Assembly (NCBI RefSeq): GCF_000001735.4
Contig: NC_003070.9
Span: 25,777,971-25,841,970 of the forward strand
Source of the DNA: Arabidopsis thaliana
Lineage: Eukaryota; Streptophyta; Magnoliopsida; Brassicales; Brassicaceae
Length of the DNA: 64,000 nt
Direction of reading: 5' to 3'
The notes below the pieces were generated by a model, which was not told the DNA's origin, searched no databases, and saw only the letters and a list, made by a program, of their open reading frames with translations. Below, piece by piece: positions 1 to 11,221 of this stretch. The position numbers and the translations under genes were made by a program. Position 1 is the first letter of the stretch, and every line of letters begins with the position of its first letter.

Positions 1-87
1 GATATTATATACATTAAAACAACAAATGTTTTTGACTAAATAGAGAGTCCTGGAAGGTGGGAAAATCTATACTGAGTTTAATTAGTT

Positions 88-1113
88 TCAGCAGCCTCCA
101 CCATCAGGTTCAACAGAACTGAGAAGGCCGTTACCGCGCAGCTGCATACAGTGTTGCTCTGCATCAGCCTGAGCACAAACAATCACAACTGCCAAACCGT
201 TGATATGAGCTTCTTGCATAATGTTAACCGCGTTGTCTACAGTCATGCCGGGTATTACCTTCATCAACACCTGAACCACATATTCCCTCTTGTTGAAGTT
301 GTCATTGTGTAGTATCACCCTGTAAGGTGGAGCTATCTTCTTTGATTTCCTGAATCAAAGCAAAGTATAATCACAAATAAGCATATGAATTTGATCATAT
401 TGAAAGGAAAATTCAGATTGTTGTAGGCAATAATACCTTAAATCAAACTCGGATTCACGACCAGGAGTGGTTTTCTCTATAATTGGTTTGTCTAAGACAC
501 CACCTCCTTTACCCAATGCAGCAGATGTAGACAAGGTCATGAGAATGCTACGATTCACACATGGTCCTTTTGAGACTAAATGTTTGTCCCCTGCACACAC
601 CAAGTTAGAGAGAAGAGCAAACCAAATCACAACTAGACAAGCCACAAAGATAATCTTTTTAGAAAGAGCTAAACATCACCATGCCTTTCATAAAACTTAT
701 CTTTATCAAACTTCACTAAAATTATCTGTATGTAAGAAATAGGTATCAAACATCAAAAACCCTATAGTTCTGTTCTGTTTTTGTTTATTCAATTCACTTT
801 GCTTCAGACAGAAGAGTTTCAGTTTCAGACAAGGTAAAAAGCTAAAAAGCCTATTTCTTTCTGCACCTAATCATCTCACAAATCAATATCAACAAAGAAA
901 ATATGTATGTAAATCAACTGTCATGAGCTGATTATATACAGAAAGCTCCGGAATTTGATTACTAATTCAAGTTTCGAACTTTTTGATTCAAAGACACCGA
1001 ACAGAACAAAGAGATGTTTGATACGGAATCAGAGAGAGAATAAGAAAACCTGATTTAGAATTGAAGAGAGAGGATGGTGCGAGAGCTAATCTCCCACAAA
1101 TCGCAGTCTCCAT
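88..1113 (-). CDS. CLPS1: Chloroplast ClpS1, N-degron adaptor of the Clp protease
   Basis: Three exons on the minus strand: 1113-1050, 590-437 and 349-88, all with GT-AG introns, give a 159-residue protein. Residues 1 to about 70 look like a chloroplast transit region (Ser/Thr/Ala-rich, few acidic residues). The ClpS core runs from about residue 78 to 150. N88-D89 in the HNDN segment and H121 in EAHINGLA match the pocket that binds destabilising N-terminal residues in bacterial ClpS. The protein ends in a Gly-rich, Cys-terminated tail. By family knowledge it delivers substrates, including some tetrapyrrole-pathway enzymes, to the stromal ClpC/ClpP protease. The start is the first ATG in frame with the transit region; exon 1 is only 64 nt, so an ORF search alone misses it. 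Confidence 0.95.
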
Positions 1114-2100
1114 TGTCGAGTGGATGCTTCTCAGTTCCCAAAAACACAGAGATAATCAGGACCGAACAATTTTAATCATAAGAATAAGGTTGAAAAATTC
1201 AGAAATTGGTGGTTTACGGAATTTTACGTTGCCTCCGATTCAAAACGCTACGTTTTAGCCTTAAAGGCTTAAACCTTTTTGTCTGATTGTCCCGGTTTAC
1301 CGAACCAAAATTCGAACCTATAAATAAATAATCTATTTCTGGTTTAGTTGCTCTGGCCTCTGGGACCGATACGTTGAAGGTGGACCTACCGTTTTAGGGT
1401 TGTTTAACACTTGAACCGTCCGTAAGTCTTGTTAAGCTATAATTTGTTAGTCTTGGTTAGAACCGGTTCAATGTGTGTATGTATGATCTACGGTTTATAC
1501 TTTTTTTTTTATTTTTAGTTGGTTTTGTCATTTCTATATATAAAAATGTAAATGTTCTTTACTTCTTTCTATTGTAATTTGTAAATGTTCGTTGTCTCGG
1601 TATCCTGCACAATCTAGCTTCAGTGACGATGTTTTAGAGAGGCTAAGGTTAGGTTGGTAACTGGAATAGAAACCGGAGCCTATTTTCTTAAACCATTTTC
1701 AACGGAAGTTTCTTAAATCCAGCCACTTTGTGAAATAAATCTTGGAGTTGAGATTTATTTACATTTGCTGCCACTGATATTTAATAATTGTTTTTGATAA
1801 TTAGAAAGAAAATCTTCTAATTAAATATTTGACATTTAATAATCTTCCCAAAATCTTTCTACCTTAACTACACAATTAATTACTAAAATAAAACTTCCAA
1901 AATATTTAATATCATTTAATTACTACAAAATTATCATTTTTGATATTTTTGCTTTTCGGCATGACTATAACAATTCAATTATAATCATCAAACCGCAGAG
2001 ATATTTGATAGCATTTAATTACCACAAAATTACAAAATATTTAGACAATAATTCATAAACATATCATAAATAAGATCAACATTAATAAAATAAATAGTTT
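1114..2100. other. Non-coding: ClpS1 upstream region and AT-rich stretch
   Basis: No credible ORF. The first few hundred bases should hold the ClpS1 5' UTR and promoter. From about 1740 the sequence becomes very AT-rich and repeat-like, and may be the body of the Helitron-type element whose 3' end lies at 2241-2266. I could not fix a 5' boundary for that element. Confidence 0.5.
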
Positions 2101-2266
2101 TTTTACGGGACGGGTTGACGGGACGGGTTTGGCAGGATGTTATTTAATAACAATTGTAAACTATAAAATAAAAATATTTTATAGATAGATACAATTTGCA
2201 AACTTTTATGTATACTAACTTTAAAAAATAAATTATTTCTGCGGTGTACCGCGGGTTAAAATCTAG
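2100..2266 (+). mobile_element. 3' end of a non-autonomous Helitron-like element
   Basis: The 12-bp palindrome GCGGTGTACCGC at 2241-2252 is followed, 10 bp later, by CTAG at 2263-2266 and then a T. A short GC-rich hairpin about 10-12 nt upstream of CTRR, inserted before a T host base, is the canonical Helitron 3' terminus. A duplicated GACGGG motif lies at 2106-2127. No Rep/helicase ORF is present, so this would be an AtREP-type non-autonomous copy. The 5' TC end was not identified; the start given is only where the repeat-like sequence is clear. Confidence 0.6.
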
Positions 2267-2324
2267 TGAGTTTTTAAAATAGAATCAAGTGTAAATATAG
2301 ATAAATAATATATTTTAATGATGA

Positions 2325-2407
2325 GGTTCTTACATTTGAAGAAACTTAGTTCAATTGACTCTTAGTTAAGAAACAATTGGACTAAGTTTCTTCAAATTTA
2401 AGAAACC
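2325..2407. repeat. Imperfect inverted repeat (MITE-like palindrome)
   Basis: The left arm at 2325-2357 and the right arm at 2374-2407 are near-complementary over about 33 bp with a few mismatches. They are separated by a 16-nt loop that itself contains CTTAGTTAAG. The unit could fold into one hairpin. It lies about 60 bp beyond the Helitron-like end and is either a short MITE or a palindromic remnant. Confidence 0.6.
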
Positions 2408-3314
2408 AAACTAATATTTAAACAATATAATATTTTTATTATATATCAAGAATTTTGTTTAGAAACTCCCATTGAAAAAACTCTTAACTTCCATGTTCTT
2501 GGTAGTTTCCCTTGGACTCAGAGTCATATGTTTTATTTTTGTGCATTGCCAATTGACAATTATTGCATTAACTGATTAACCGTCTCTTTTTAGCTCTAAT
2601 TGACACTCTTAACTTTGTTGTTTAATTGTGGCTATGCAATAGCTATTATGAAGAGAACTCCAATACATGTGTTGGAGTCTTGGAGATCTTACTTGCATCT
2701 TCAAACATTCATAATACTACAACTTAGACATTGTTTGTTTTCTTTTCCCATGGAAACAAATTTTATCATGTGCTAATAATAAAGGTAAGAATTGATGGAG
2801 CCAATCTCGTTTAAATCTATATGTCCCACACCTCCCACATAAAGACCAAACATGTATTAGCTCCATCAGATTGAGACAACAAAGTTCTATGTGTAGATTT
2901 AGATGTTTTTTCTTAAAACAGATTTGATTAAGAACATGTGGAATGAATCTGATATTTGCCTATTATGATGATGATTAAAGCAATAAGCATGTTGTAACTT
3001 TCCATCTACAAGAAAACAGTTGATCATTTCAATCGACCTTCAAATAGTTTCATCAATCATACATAAGTAGACCCATAAAATAAAATTTTGATGATCCTAA
3101 TGGTGATTATTGTGAATGAAATTAGTCCAAAATCTTGCTGTATCTAAAAAACACAAAAATACTATTATCATATTCATATGCATTAACTCATCCTATCAAG
3201 GAATCGAACCACCAAAGAACCGTTTGTTTTTCTTAAAAAGATAACGACGAAACCAATAAGATAAATGAATATGACAAAAGCAGAGAATCTGGTTGCATCA
3301 ATTGAATATTTGGT

Positions 3315-3342
3315 CACGTGGGTACGCGCTCTATGCGCGTGA
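3315..3342. promoter_or_regulatory. G-box followed by an ACGCGC / GCGCGT palindrome
   Basis: CACGTG at 3315-3320 is followed within a few bases by ACGCGC, a 5-nt spacer and GCGCGT. That is an inverted pair of CGCG-type (CAMTA-like) cores. It lies about 1.05 kb upstream of the HHO2 ATG. Motif matches only; occupancy is inferred. Confidence 0.4.
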
Positions 3343-3481
3343 ACATTTAGCAAATTGGCTCTTGAGGAATATGAAAGGTCGGATATGTAAATAATTAATA
3401 CGCGGCGTGGGCAAATGTGATTCTCACACTTCCTTCCAAAAGATTCTTCTTTCTATTTTTTTTTTTTTTTTTCCTCCCCTA

Positions 3482-3489
3482 GAATATTC
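3482..3489. promoter_or_regulatory. P1BS-like site (GAATATTC), distal HHO2 promoter
   Basis: GAATATTC matches the PHR1-binding consensus GNATATNC. It sits about 890 bp upstream of the HHO2 start codon. HHO2 is known to respond to phosphate starvation through PHR1. The motif is short and expected by chance about once in 4 kb, so support comes mainly from the second copy at 4047. Confidence 0.35.
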
Positions 3490-4046
3490 CTTCACCAAAT
3501 TAGCTCATTTCCAATTCAAATTTTAATATTCGTTCTAAATATCTGTAAAAACGTAGTCGAGTGGTAGGTTACATAAATTGTGAATGATTAACGTTTGGAG
3601 TTGGAATTAAGATATCACTAATGATATGATTTATTGTCATTGAAAGTTTTAAACATAATTTTTCCTTATGAGATAGTAGTAGTATTTTAATTTATTTAAT
3701 GAAACGCATATTTGTTAGGTGAACGTCAATTTTTATGATTTTTGGAAAAGACGCATAATAAAAACCAAATCTTTAAATTTGAAATTCTAAATCATAAAAT
3801 CTCCATTTAATGAATAGATTTGCCCATATAGAAACACAGAAAATCATTTCTATTAGATGATAGTTAAGTTAAATGAAGGATAAAACAATCGTTGGAAAAC
3901 AAAACTCTGGAATCTTAATTAGGGGAGAAGAAAAATGGTTGAGTTTTCGTTCTTATCTGAAAAAAAAAAGCTAAAGAGATTGGAATAGTGACGTCAGTTC
4001 CAGCCCATACAAAGAGATGCGAACCTATAATCGAATCTGATCCTCC

Positions 4047-4054
4047 GAATATTC
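4047..4054. promoter_or_regulatory. P1BS-like site (GAATATTC), proximal to HHO2
   Basis: A second perfect GNATATNC match lies about 320 bp upstream of the HHO2 start, probably near the transcription start. Two copies within 600 bp fit PHR1 control of this gene. Confidence 0.45.
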
Positions 4055-4198
4055 ACCCATCATCTTCACGATATTACTATTTTACCCTTCTCTTCCAAAA
4101 GAGAAAAAAACATTTTAACTCTCAAAGATTCGTTTTAGGTACGCGACGGCCCGACCTCGATTCTCTTCCACTTCTTTCTTGTTCCAAAAACCTAAACC

Positions 4199-4222
4199 CT
4201 CTCTCTCTCTCTCTCTCTCTCT
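4199..4222. repeat. CT microsatellite in the HHO2 leader
   Basis: About twelve CT units lie upstream of the HHO2 ATG. Pyrimidine tracts of this kind are common in Arabidopsis 5' UTRs. The length is likely to vary between accessions. Confidence 0.9.
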
Positions 4223-4373
4223 ATCTCTTGAAAAATCAACAAAACATTGGAATCAATTTCTCTATGTTTTGATTCTATTTTAAAGATCCAATATTCTTTC
4301 TCCATTGAGATTAAGCTTCTTTCTCGCTGTCGTCTCTCTATAGATCTTGGTTCTTAGTCCCTTTTGAATAATA

Positions 4374-5903
4374 ATGATGGTGGAGATGGATTACGCTAAG
4401 AAAATGCAGAAATGTCATGAATACGTTGAAGCACTTGAAGAAGAACAGAAGAAAATCCAAGTCTTTCAACGCGAGCTTCCTTTATGTTTAGAGCTTGTCA
4501 CTCAAGGTAATAATAATCCAATCAAAATCTCCAATTTTTAAACAAGTCTCTTACAAATCTTGATGGGGTTTTGTTATGTTTTGTTTCTGTATAGCGATCG
4601 AAGCTTGTCGGAAGGAGTTATCTGGTACGACGACAACTACATCAGAACAGTGTTCAGAACAGACCACAAGTGTTTGTGGTGGTCCTGTCTTTGAAGAGTT
4701 TATTCCTATCAAGAAAATTAGTTCCTTGTGTGAAGAAGTACAAGAAGAAGAAGAAGAAGATGGTGAACATGAATCTTCTCCAGAACTTGTGAATAATAAG
4801 AAATCAGATTGGCTTAGATCTGTTCAGCTATGGAATCATTCACCGGATCTAAATCCAAAAGAGGTATTTAAAGTTTTGAGCTTTTTAAAGGAGTTTTAGT
4901 TTTCGATTATGAGGAAATAATCATGTGTTAATTGAATTATAGGAGCGTGTAGCTAAGAAAGCGAAAGTGGTGGAGGTGAAACCAAAAAGCGGTGCGTTTC
5001 AGCCGTTTCAAAAGCGCGTTTTGGAGACTGATTTGCAACCGGCGGTGAAAGTAGCTAGTTCGATGCCAGCGACGACGACGAGTTCTACGACGGAAACTTG
5101 TGGTGGTAAAAGTGATTTGATTAAAGCTGGAGATGAGGAAAGACGGATAGAGCAGCAGCAATCGCAGTCGCATACGCATAGAAAACAAAGGCGGTGCTGG
5201 TCGCCGGAATTACACCGTCGATTCCTAAACGCGCTTCAGCAGCTTGGAGGATCTCATGGTAATTACGATTAATTTTAATTACCTGATTATCTTCTATCTG
5301 ATTGGTTCATTAGTGATTCATAATCGGGTTGATAAAGAACTGTTTTTAAACATTAAAACGTCTCAACATTTACATTATATTAGTAAGTAACAAAGATTAT
5401 TATCAACATTAAAAAATGATTTTTATTTGACATTTTATTTGCCAATCTTGCAGTTGCTACACCAAAGCAAATCAGGGATCACATGAAGGTTGATGGATTA
5501 ACAAACGACGAAGTTAAAAGCCATTTACAGGTTAGTGATTAATGATTCTTATGTTATAATCACAAGTTCGTGAAATTGGTAATTAAATGAAATGTTACTC
5601 AAGTTCTTAACCATTTTTTGTGTAATATTTCAGAAATATAGACTTCACACAAGAAGGCCAGCAGCAACATCCGTGGCGGCACAAAGTACCGGGAATCAGC
5701 AACAACCACAATTTGTGGTGGTTGGAGGCATATGGGTACCATCGTCACAAGATTTTCCACCACCGTCCGATGTAGCCAACAAGGGTGGTGTATATGCTCC
5801 GGTTGCGGTGGCGCAATCTCCAAAACGTTCGTTGGAGAGAAGTTGCAACTCGCCGGCGGCATCTTCCTCTACAAATACAAATACTTCTACTCCTGTGTCA
5901 TAA
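4374..5903 (+). CDS. HHO2: GARP-type transcriptional repressor HHO2 / NIGT1.2
   Basis: Five exons (4374-4506, 4595-4863, 4943-5258, 5454-5530, 5634-5903) give 354 residues. An N-terminal coiled-coil-like segment (residues 5-35) is followed by L37-C-L39-E-L41, a match to the LxLxL EAR repressor motif. An acidic stretch and a Ser/Thr-rich linker precede the GARP/Myb-like DNA-binding domain at about 217-273 ([12 protein letters not shown] ... [12 protein letters not shown]). The tail is Gln, Pro and Ser rich and contains VVVGGIWVP. Family knowledge: NIGT1/HRS1/HHO proteins are nitrate- and phosphate-responsive nuclear repressors of nitrate uptake and phosphate-starvation genes. The start is the first of two adjacent ATGs; using the second would remove one residue. 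Confidence 0.95.
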
Positions 5904-7498
5904 TCTGATAGTCATACTATAATCATCTCCTGATGTTGATTTTGGTGTAGGTTTGAAAATGTTTATGTGAATGTAAGAAATATTTTCGTCCGTTTTTGTT
6001 TGTAACCAAGAAATGTTATTTCCTCGGTTGGAAATTTTGAATAAAGTAGACGAATGCTACTATGTAGTATATACACGAGATAAGTGAAGACTCTTTGTTT
6101 TTCTAACTTTGGATATTTACTAAAATATCTTCTTGTTTTTGGTGTCTAATTTAGACAGATCTTCGTGATGAATCTGATGGCAAAGGTTATAATTCATCAC
6201 CTTCGTAAATAGTAAAATACAAAGGTAGATAAGAGAATCTAAGATGAATTGAGAATAACGTGCGTGAATGGTGATGTAGATATTTGGTGTGACAATTAGA
6301 AGTGATTTATTTATGGTAACGCTTGCTTAAAACAAAGGTCCATGAATCGACCAACTAACCATTCACAGAATTGAATACCAAATCTATCTTTTTGCATGGC
6401 AATTTATTAAAATAAATCTAACGTGGCCGCCTCTGAATCTTGCTTAATAGAATAGTAACCACTAACCATAATCAAATCATTAATTTAGATTTTTTATTTT
6501 TTGTCGGCCAATTTAGATTATAGTATCTTTTTTTTTTTCCTTCACATATCTTACGGTAATTGACTCGAACCGGAATTTCTTTAGAAAATTCAAAACCAGT
6601 TTAATAATCGGGTTCATGGAGAATAAAAAGGTCATGTTCTGATTTTTATAATAAGTCCTTGTTGACTAAGTCCTTGTTGAATAAGTCTTCCTAGATTATA
6701 GGAAAGTGGACGATTAAATTTGTATTATGTTTTGATTTTATATGTTATAGAATTTCAGGTCGATAAAAATTGTGACATTTGCATTGTGTCTAGGGTCTTT
6801 CGGGTTTTTTTTTTTTTTTTTTTTAACTTGATTTGTAGGGAGGATAATCTTGGGTCTATACAAGCAAGACGAATTCTTACGTAATTTTGTTTCTTTGTTT
6901 TGAATAAAACTGGATAAATCGTGACTAGGGGCTGGAGATCAATAAATCGTGACTTCCCTCCAACTGATACGGATTCTACAACTATTTGAATTTTATAAGG
7001 AATTTCAATAACTTGTTCACTTTTTAAATATACAATAGTTTTGTACAACTAGTAAAAAATATTCATATTTCCATTATAATCATTTATCATTCCATTCTGC
7101 TTTTTTTTTTGGGTTCTCAATTCTGCCATTCCACCATGTTTCTTATCGGAATCTAAATAATTAATGCATTAAGTAGTTGAAGATGATAAATTTATTTGTT
7201 TCCAACCATTTTGATGGTTAACTTAAAAAACATAAAATTTTAGGTTTGGTGGAAAAAAGAAAGGGACACTTGGCCTTACGACAAAGCGAAGGGTCACATG
7301 TTAATACAACAATTTCAGGATATTCGAATCTCTAATATTGGAATCCCTAATACATGGCTCACTCTCTTTGATTCAAACATAAACTGCACTCGTTTATTTA
7401 ATCTTTGTTTGACAGCTAAAAAGATTTTTATTTTCGGGTTGATAAACCTATAACTCCTCCAACGGACAAAATTTACTAGATAGATCTATAACTTTTCG
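5904..7498. other. Non-coding spacer between HHO2 and the 75-residue gene
   Basis: HHO2 3' UTR, then AT-rich intergenic DNA. A small tandem repeat of the type AAGTCCTTGTTGA(C/A)TA occurs about three times at 6652-6690. A poly-T run lies near 6807-6823. No credible ORF was found. Confidence 0.6.
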
Positions 7499-7535
7499 TG
7501 GGCTATATATAACTTCTCGTGGGCTTCGAGGCCCA
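7499..7535. promoter_or_regulatory. Cluster of site II elements upstream of the 75-residue gene
   Basis: TGGGCT at 7499-7504 and 7520-7525 and GGCCCA at 7530-7535 lie 120-160 bp before the ATG at 7657. TGGGCC/TGGGCT elements are bound by TCP factors and are typical of housekeeping, ribosomal and mitochondrial genes. The first two copies sit in a 20-bp imperfect direct repeat (AACTT(T/C)TCGTGGGCT). Confidence 0.5.
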
Positions 7536-7656
7536 AAAATGTTTAAAAGTGTTGAAAACCAAGACAAAAAAAAATGGAGTGAAAAAGATGAAATCCCTAA
7601 ATTGAATCGCAAATCGCAATTTGAAAAAAAAAAGATCTCTCTCTGAAGAATCCGTC

Positions 7657-8652
7657 ATGGCGTCGTCAAGCGATCCTTCAAAACCAGTAATGGAGAGGAA
7701 GAAGAAAGGAGCTCCGATCAAATTCTTAGTACCTCTCATCTACGCACCTGCGCTTCCTTTGATTCGGTTGTCTTTAAGGCATAAGCCAGTTCTAAGAGAT
7801 CGTCTCTTCGGTCTTGTCCTCGTCGGTGCTTTTGCTCATGGCTTCTATCTTGTGTATCCTCTTTATGATTGCTTTGGTGCTTTCTTATGTGATTTAGTGA
7901 AACTTGCATTTATGTATTGTATATGGAATATGCATGTTTGGGTTTTAGGGGAATTATTTTGATTTGCAGTGAAGATTTGTGTTTTGATATTGTAGATTGT
8001 TAGTATGTACAGAGAGCTAGGAAGTATTTGCTGTTGAAATTGCGCATAGAGTTAAAGGTATGTGTAAGGAAGTGAATCCTGACTAGTTTCGTCAGTCATG
8101 TTGAGGATTTGTTAGGCATAGTTAAGCATATGGACTTAAGGCAGTTAATCTTGACTTGTATCATCTAATCACTGGAAGTCATATATGGTTATGTGGTTTG
8201 ACAATTTACATTTCTAGAATTGAGACTATAAACCATCTATGTATACCAAACTGAGGAGTTGAAGAAAGTTTGCTTGTAGTTGTTGATTCAGGTAGTTTAG
8301 ATTTCTATAAAAGTCATGTGCGGTGTAGAGATTTACTCATGATGGTTTTGCAGTAAATTGTAATAGTTTGGTAGCTTAGAGAACCTCAAGATTACTGTTG
8401 GTAGTGAGAGCAAATATTCAACATTTCAGCGATTGTTGTTAAGAATAGTTTGAGCTGATGATGTTTCCTAATGTTGTTAAGCTTCGATTTGACATAAGTA
8501 GAGTCTACTACTATGTGGATTTGGAGAGTAGGAACATTCATTTGCTACTCTGTGGAATATTTTGATAATCTCTATGGAATGTGTTATTTTGTTTTGATTG
8601 TTCCTTATAGATAAATCACAGAACGGATATATATGATGCAGAGAGCAAATGA
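7657..8652 (+). CDS. Small conserved plant protein with two hydrophobic segments
   Basis: Exon 1 (7657-7853) and a very short exon 2 (8622-8652) encode 75 residues. The intron (768 bp) begins GTATCC and ends ATCACAG. The product ends in the motif VTDIYDAESK, which is recovered only after splicing; reading through exon 1 would give a false C-terminus. After a charged N-terminus (MERKKKGAP) come two hydrophobic stretches, at about 23-38 and 51-66, so it may be a small membrane protein. I recognise it as a short conserved plant protein of unknown function, probably At1g68680. Organelle location is a guess. An ATG at 7657 rather than an upstream non-ATG codon is used as the start. Confidence 0.8.
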
Positions 8653-11221
8653 AAAACTGGGAGTTGCAGTCAGTCAACAAGATCTCAATATTTTCTCAGA
8701 TTGTCTTTCAGATAAATAATTTTTGCCTTTTGGGTTTAAACCTATTTGACACATGAACTATGGATTTTTCCTTATGAACCCATTTAGTCATCTTGTAATG
8801 TATCATCTTTTTTACATTTTTCAATCTCGTTCTTGATTTTTCCATGTCTTGAATGTGAAAACTAGAGTGGAGAGCAAAATTAGTTTGCGTAATATGCATC
8901 GACATGAACACATGTTTATGATATGGGCAAGGATCATATATTTATTATACTGCTAATATATAATAAAATAGAGTCAATATAGCAACAGATTCTGGTAACA
9001 TCTAAGTGGAGACAGCATTAGAGGTGGCAGGTTGTTTGCGAGTTACACCTCTTGTGCAATGATGATGGATCGAACAAGTGCGTTCTTTCATTATAAATTA
9101 TATTTGTTTTTAACGTCAAGATCCTTACTTAGCTCTCACACCACATGTCCAAGTAAAAAGAACATTTAAATATTTTCCCTCTTCTTTAATTTTTTGACTT
9201 GTTCACAAGTAATGATGGAGTAATGGCACGTGGTGAGATAAGAGTGTGAGTGTGTAAATAAAAAACCAAAAAAAAAGTGGCATAGACAAGAAGTAGTTGG
9301 AATGTCTTGGGATCACGGATTAGTGAATGTTCTTTTGGGGGTTTAAGGTATTGACGGCGACACGTATTTCATGTTACTCTCCTCAAGTGTCTCTCCCTTT
9401 CACCGTAGGCCGTAGCATTTTCCTTTTCTTTGTGAAACTTTTTGCATTTATGATGGATATTTGGGACCGAAATCCATAGGAATACTAGTTTTTAAACAAG
9501 ACACAAAAGAGAAAGAAAACAAAAAACTCAAAATACTAGCCAAAACAAAGGATAAACAAGACTTGGAAGAGAGTTAAAGAAAAACGATATTCTTTAGTGA
9601 ACACCATTACTACGACTCAACCATCGGGTGAATCTCCGAAATTCCCACTTGAATTATGTGGCAAATCCTTCTATTCAAATTTTTATTATTTGTTGGTTAA
9701 CCACGTGTTTTCTATTATCTAACACACTATCCAACCTGAAATATTATTCCTCATTTTTCTAACCAAAATATTTGACCGTTTCAACACTAACTTGGCTAAT
9801 CTCATTTCTGTTTTCCAAATTGATTTGTAGTGTTCGTTTTCGTAAAGATTAGCGTAAAGACATCCGATGATGACATATGTGCTCTCATCACAATATTTAA
9901 TGTACTCCCTTTTTATTATATAGTTTTGTCCTTCGGATTGTCATGTGCTACAAAATGAAAGAGCTACTAATATTTTGGATTTATCAAAATTGGGGAAAAA
10001 TTATATACAACAACGAAGAATTTAAAACTAATTTTTCTAGAGGTCAAGTCAAACCACATCTTGAGAAATATAGAAAAAGTCAACTTGATATATTTCGCAG
10101 AAAATATTAAAATATGTATAAAATTAACCGCCATTACTATTGAACAAACTACTTGCCAATAAAATAAATACAGAATTTATTGACATGCTAGAAAAAAATT
10201 AATGTAGCCGATTTCATCAACATCTTATAACTCCATCTTTGAAATCATGTACAGTAAATTATTTTCATATACGACTACTACATGAACTACATAGTAGTAA
10301 AAAAAAAAAAAAATGAACTACATAGTAAAACCATTTGAGCTTTCTTTATAAACCAAACCTAAATTTAATTCTCAATATTCAAATCATCAAACGACGTTTT
10401 GTGCATTAAATTTTTCGACATAATTAAAGCAACACGGTGTTTTAATAAACTCAATGCAAAATCCAGCTAATTTTCATTAAACAACAAATACTCCTTTGCT
10501 TATGACAAAAGCGCGTAAAGGCTTACGGTGAAATTTGGAAAGTAGCTAATTTGACTTAATTCGGTTATGGAAACAAATTAATTTTATTTCCTTAAAAACA
10601 AACAATTAAAAGTTTCAATTTCTTTGACCGTTGATTTAACGTAGCATTGAAGCATTTTCTCAGAGAGTAGAGAAGACGCTGCGAAACTCAGAAAATTAAA
10701 TTTTCAAGCTCGGAAGGAAACTCTGATTCATTATTACAGATTCGAAGTTTCAGAGAAGAAGGGACAAGACAAAGTTTAACTGCTTACTTGTTGTGTTTTT
10801 GCTCTCTGGTCTTCAATTGCTGAAGTTTTATAACGGAGATGTTTCAGTTATGATCTTACAGATCTGAGGTTATTGCATATCCACTCAAATTGGGTAATCT
10901 CAGTGATCTGGAATTTTGGTGGAAGCAAAGCAAAATTTGTGTTTTTTTTGCTCGGCCGATCTGGGTTTGATCTATTACATCGTCTTCTCTGCTTTGTCTT
11001 GAAATTAGCTGTGTTGTGATTTCGAAAGTTTGCTACTTCTTCACGTTTAGTGTTCTTAGTTGGTAAAGTTTGGTACTTTCAGGATACTGTCATACTCAAA
11101 GTCTGGGACTTTTAGGTGTTTTTGATTGTTCATTTGGTGATTGATCATCGTCTCTGATCGTTACTTGGAGGAAAGATTCCAAATTTTTGAATGAGAAGTT
11201 GATTTGTTGATCGGAATTGAG
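8653..11221. other. Non-coding: spacer and PERK9 promoter with leader
   Basis: No credible coding sequence. The last about 550 bp resembles a long 5' leader with short upstream ATGs and pyrimidine-rich patches. Several W-box-type GTCAA cores occur around 10040-10090. An A14-class tract flanked by a direct repeat is listed separately. Confidence 0.6.
10282..10327. repeat. 15-bp direct repeat flanking a poly(A) tract
   Basis: ATGAACTACATAGTA occurs at 10282-10296 and again at 10313-10327. Between the two copies is little more than an A-run. The layout resembles a target-site duplication around a near-empty retroposed tail, though slippage could also produce it. Confidence 0.7.

Larger units (their letters stand above)
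2408..4373. other. Non-coding: HHO2 promoter and 5' leader
   Basis: No coding potential seen. The proximal part holds a G-box (CACGTG, 3315-3320), CGCG-type motifs, two P1BS-like octamers and a CT microsatellite. All of these are listed separately. Confidence 0.6.
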
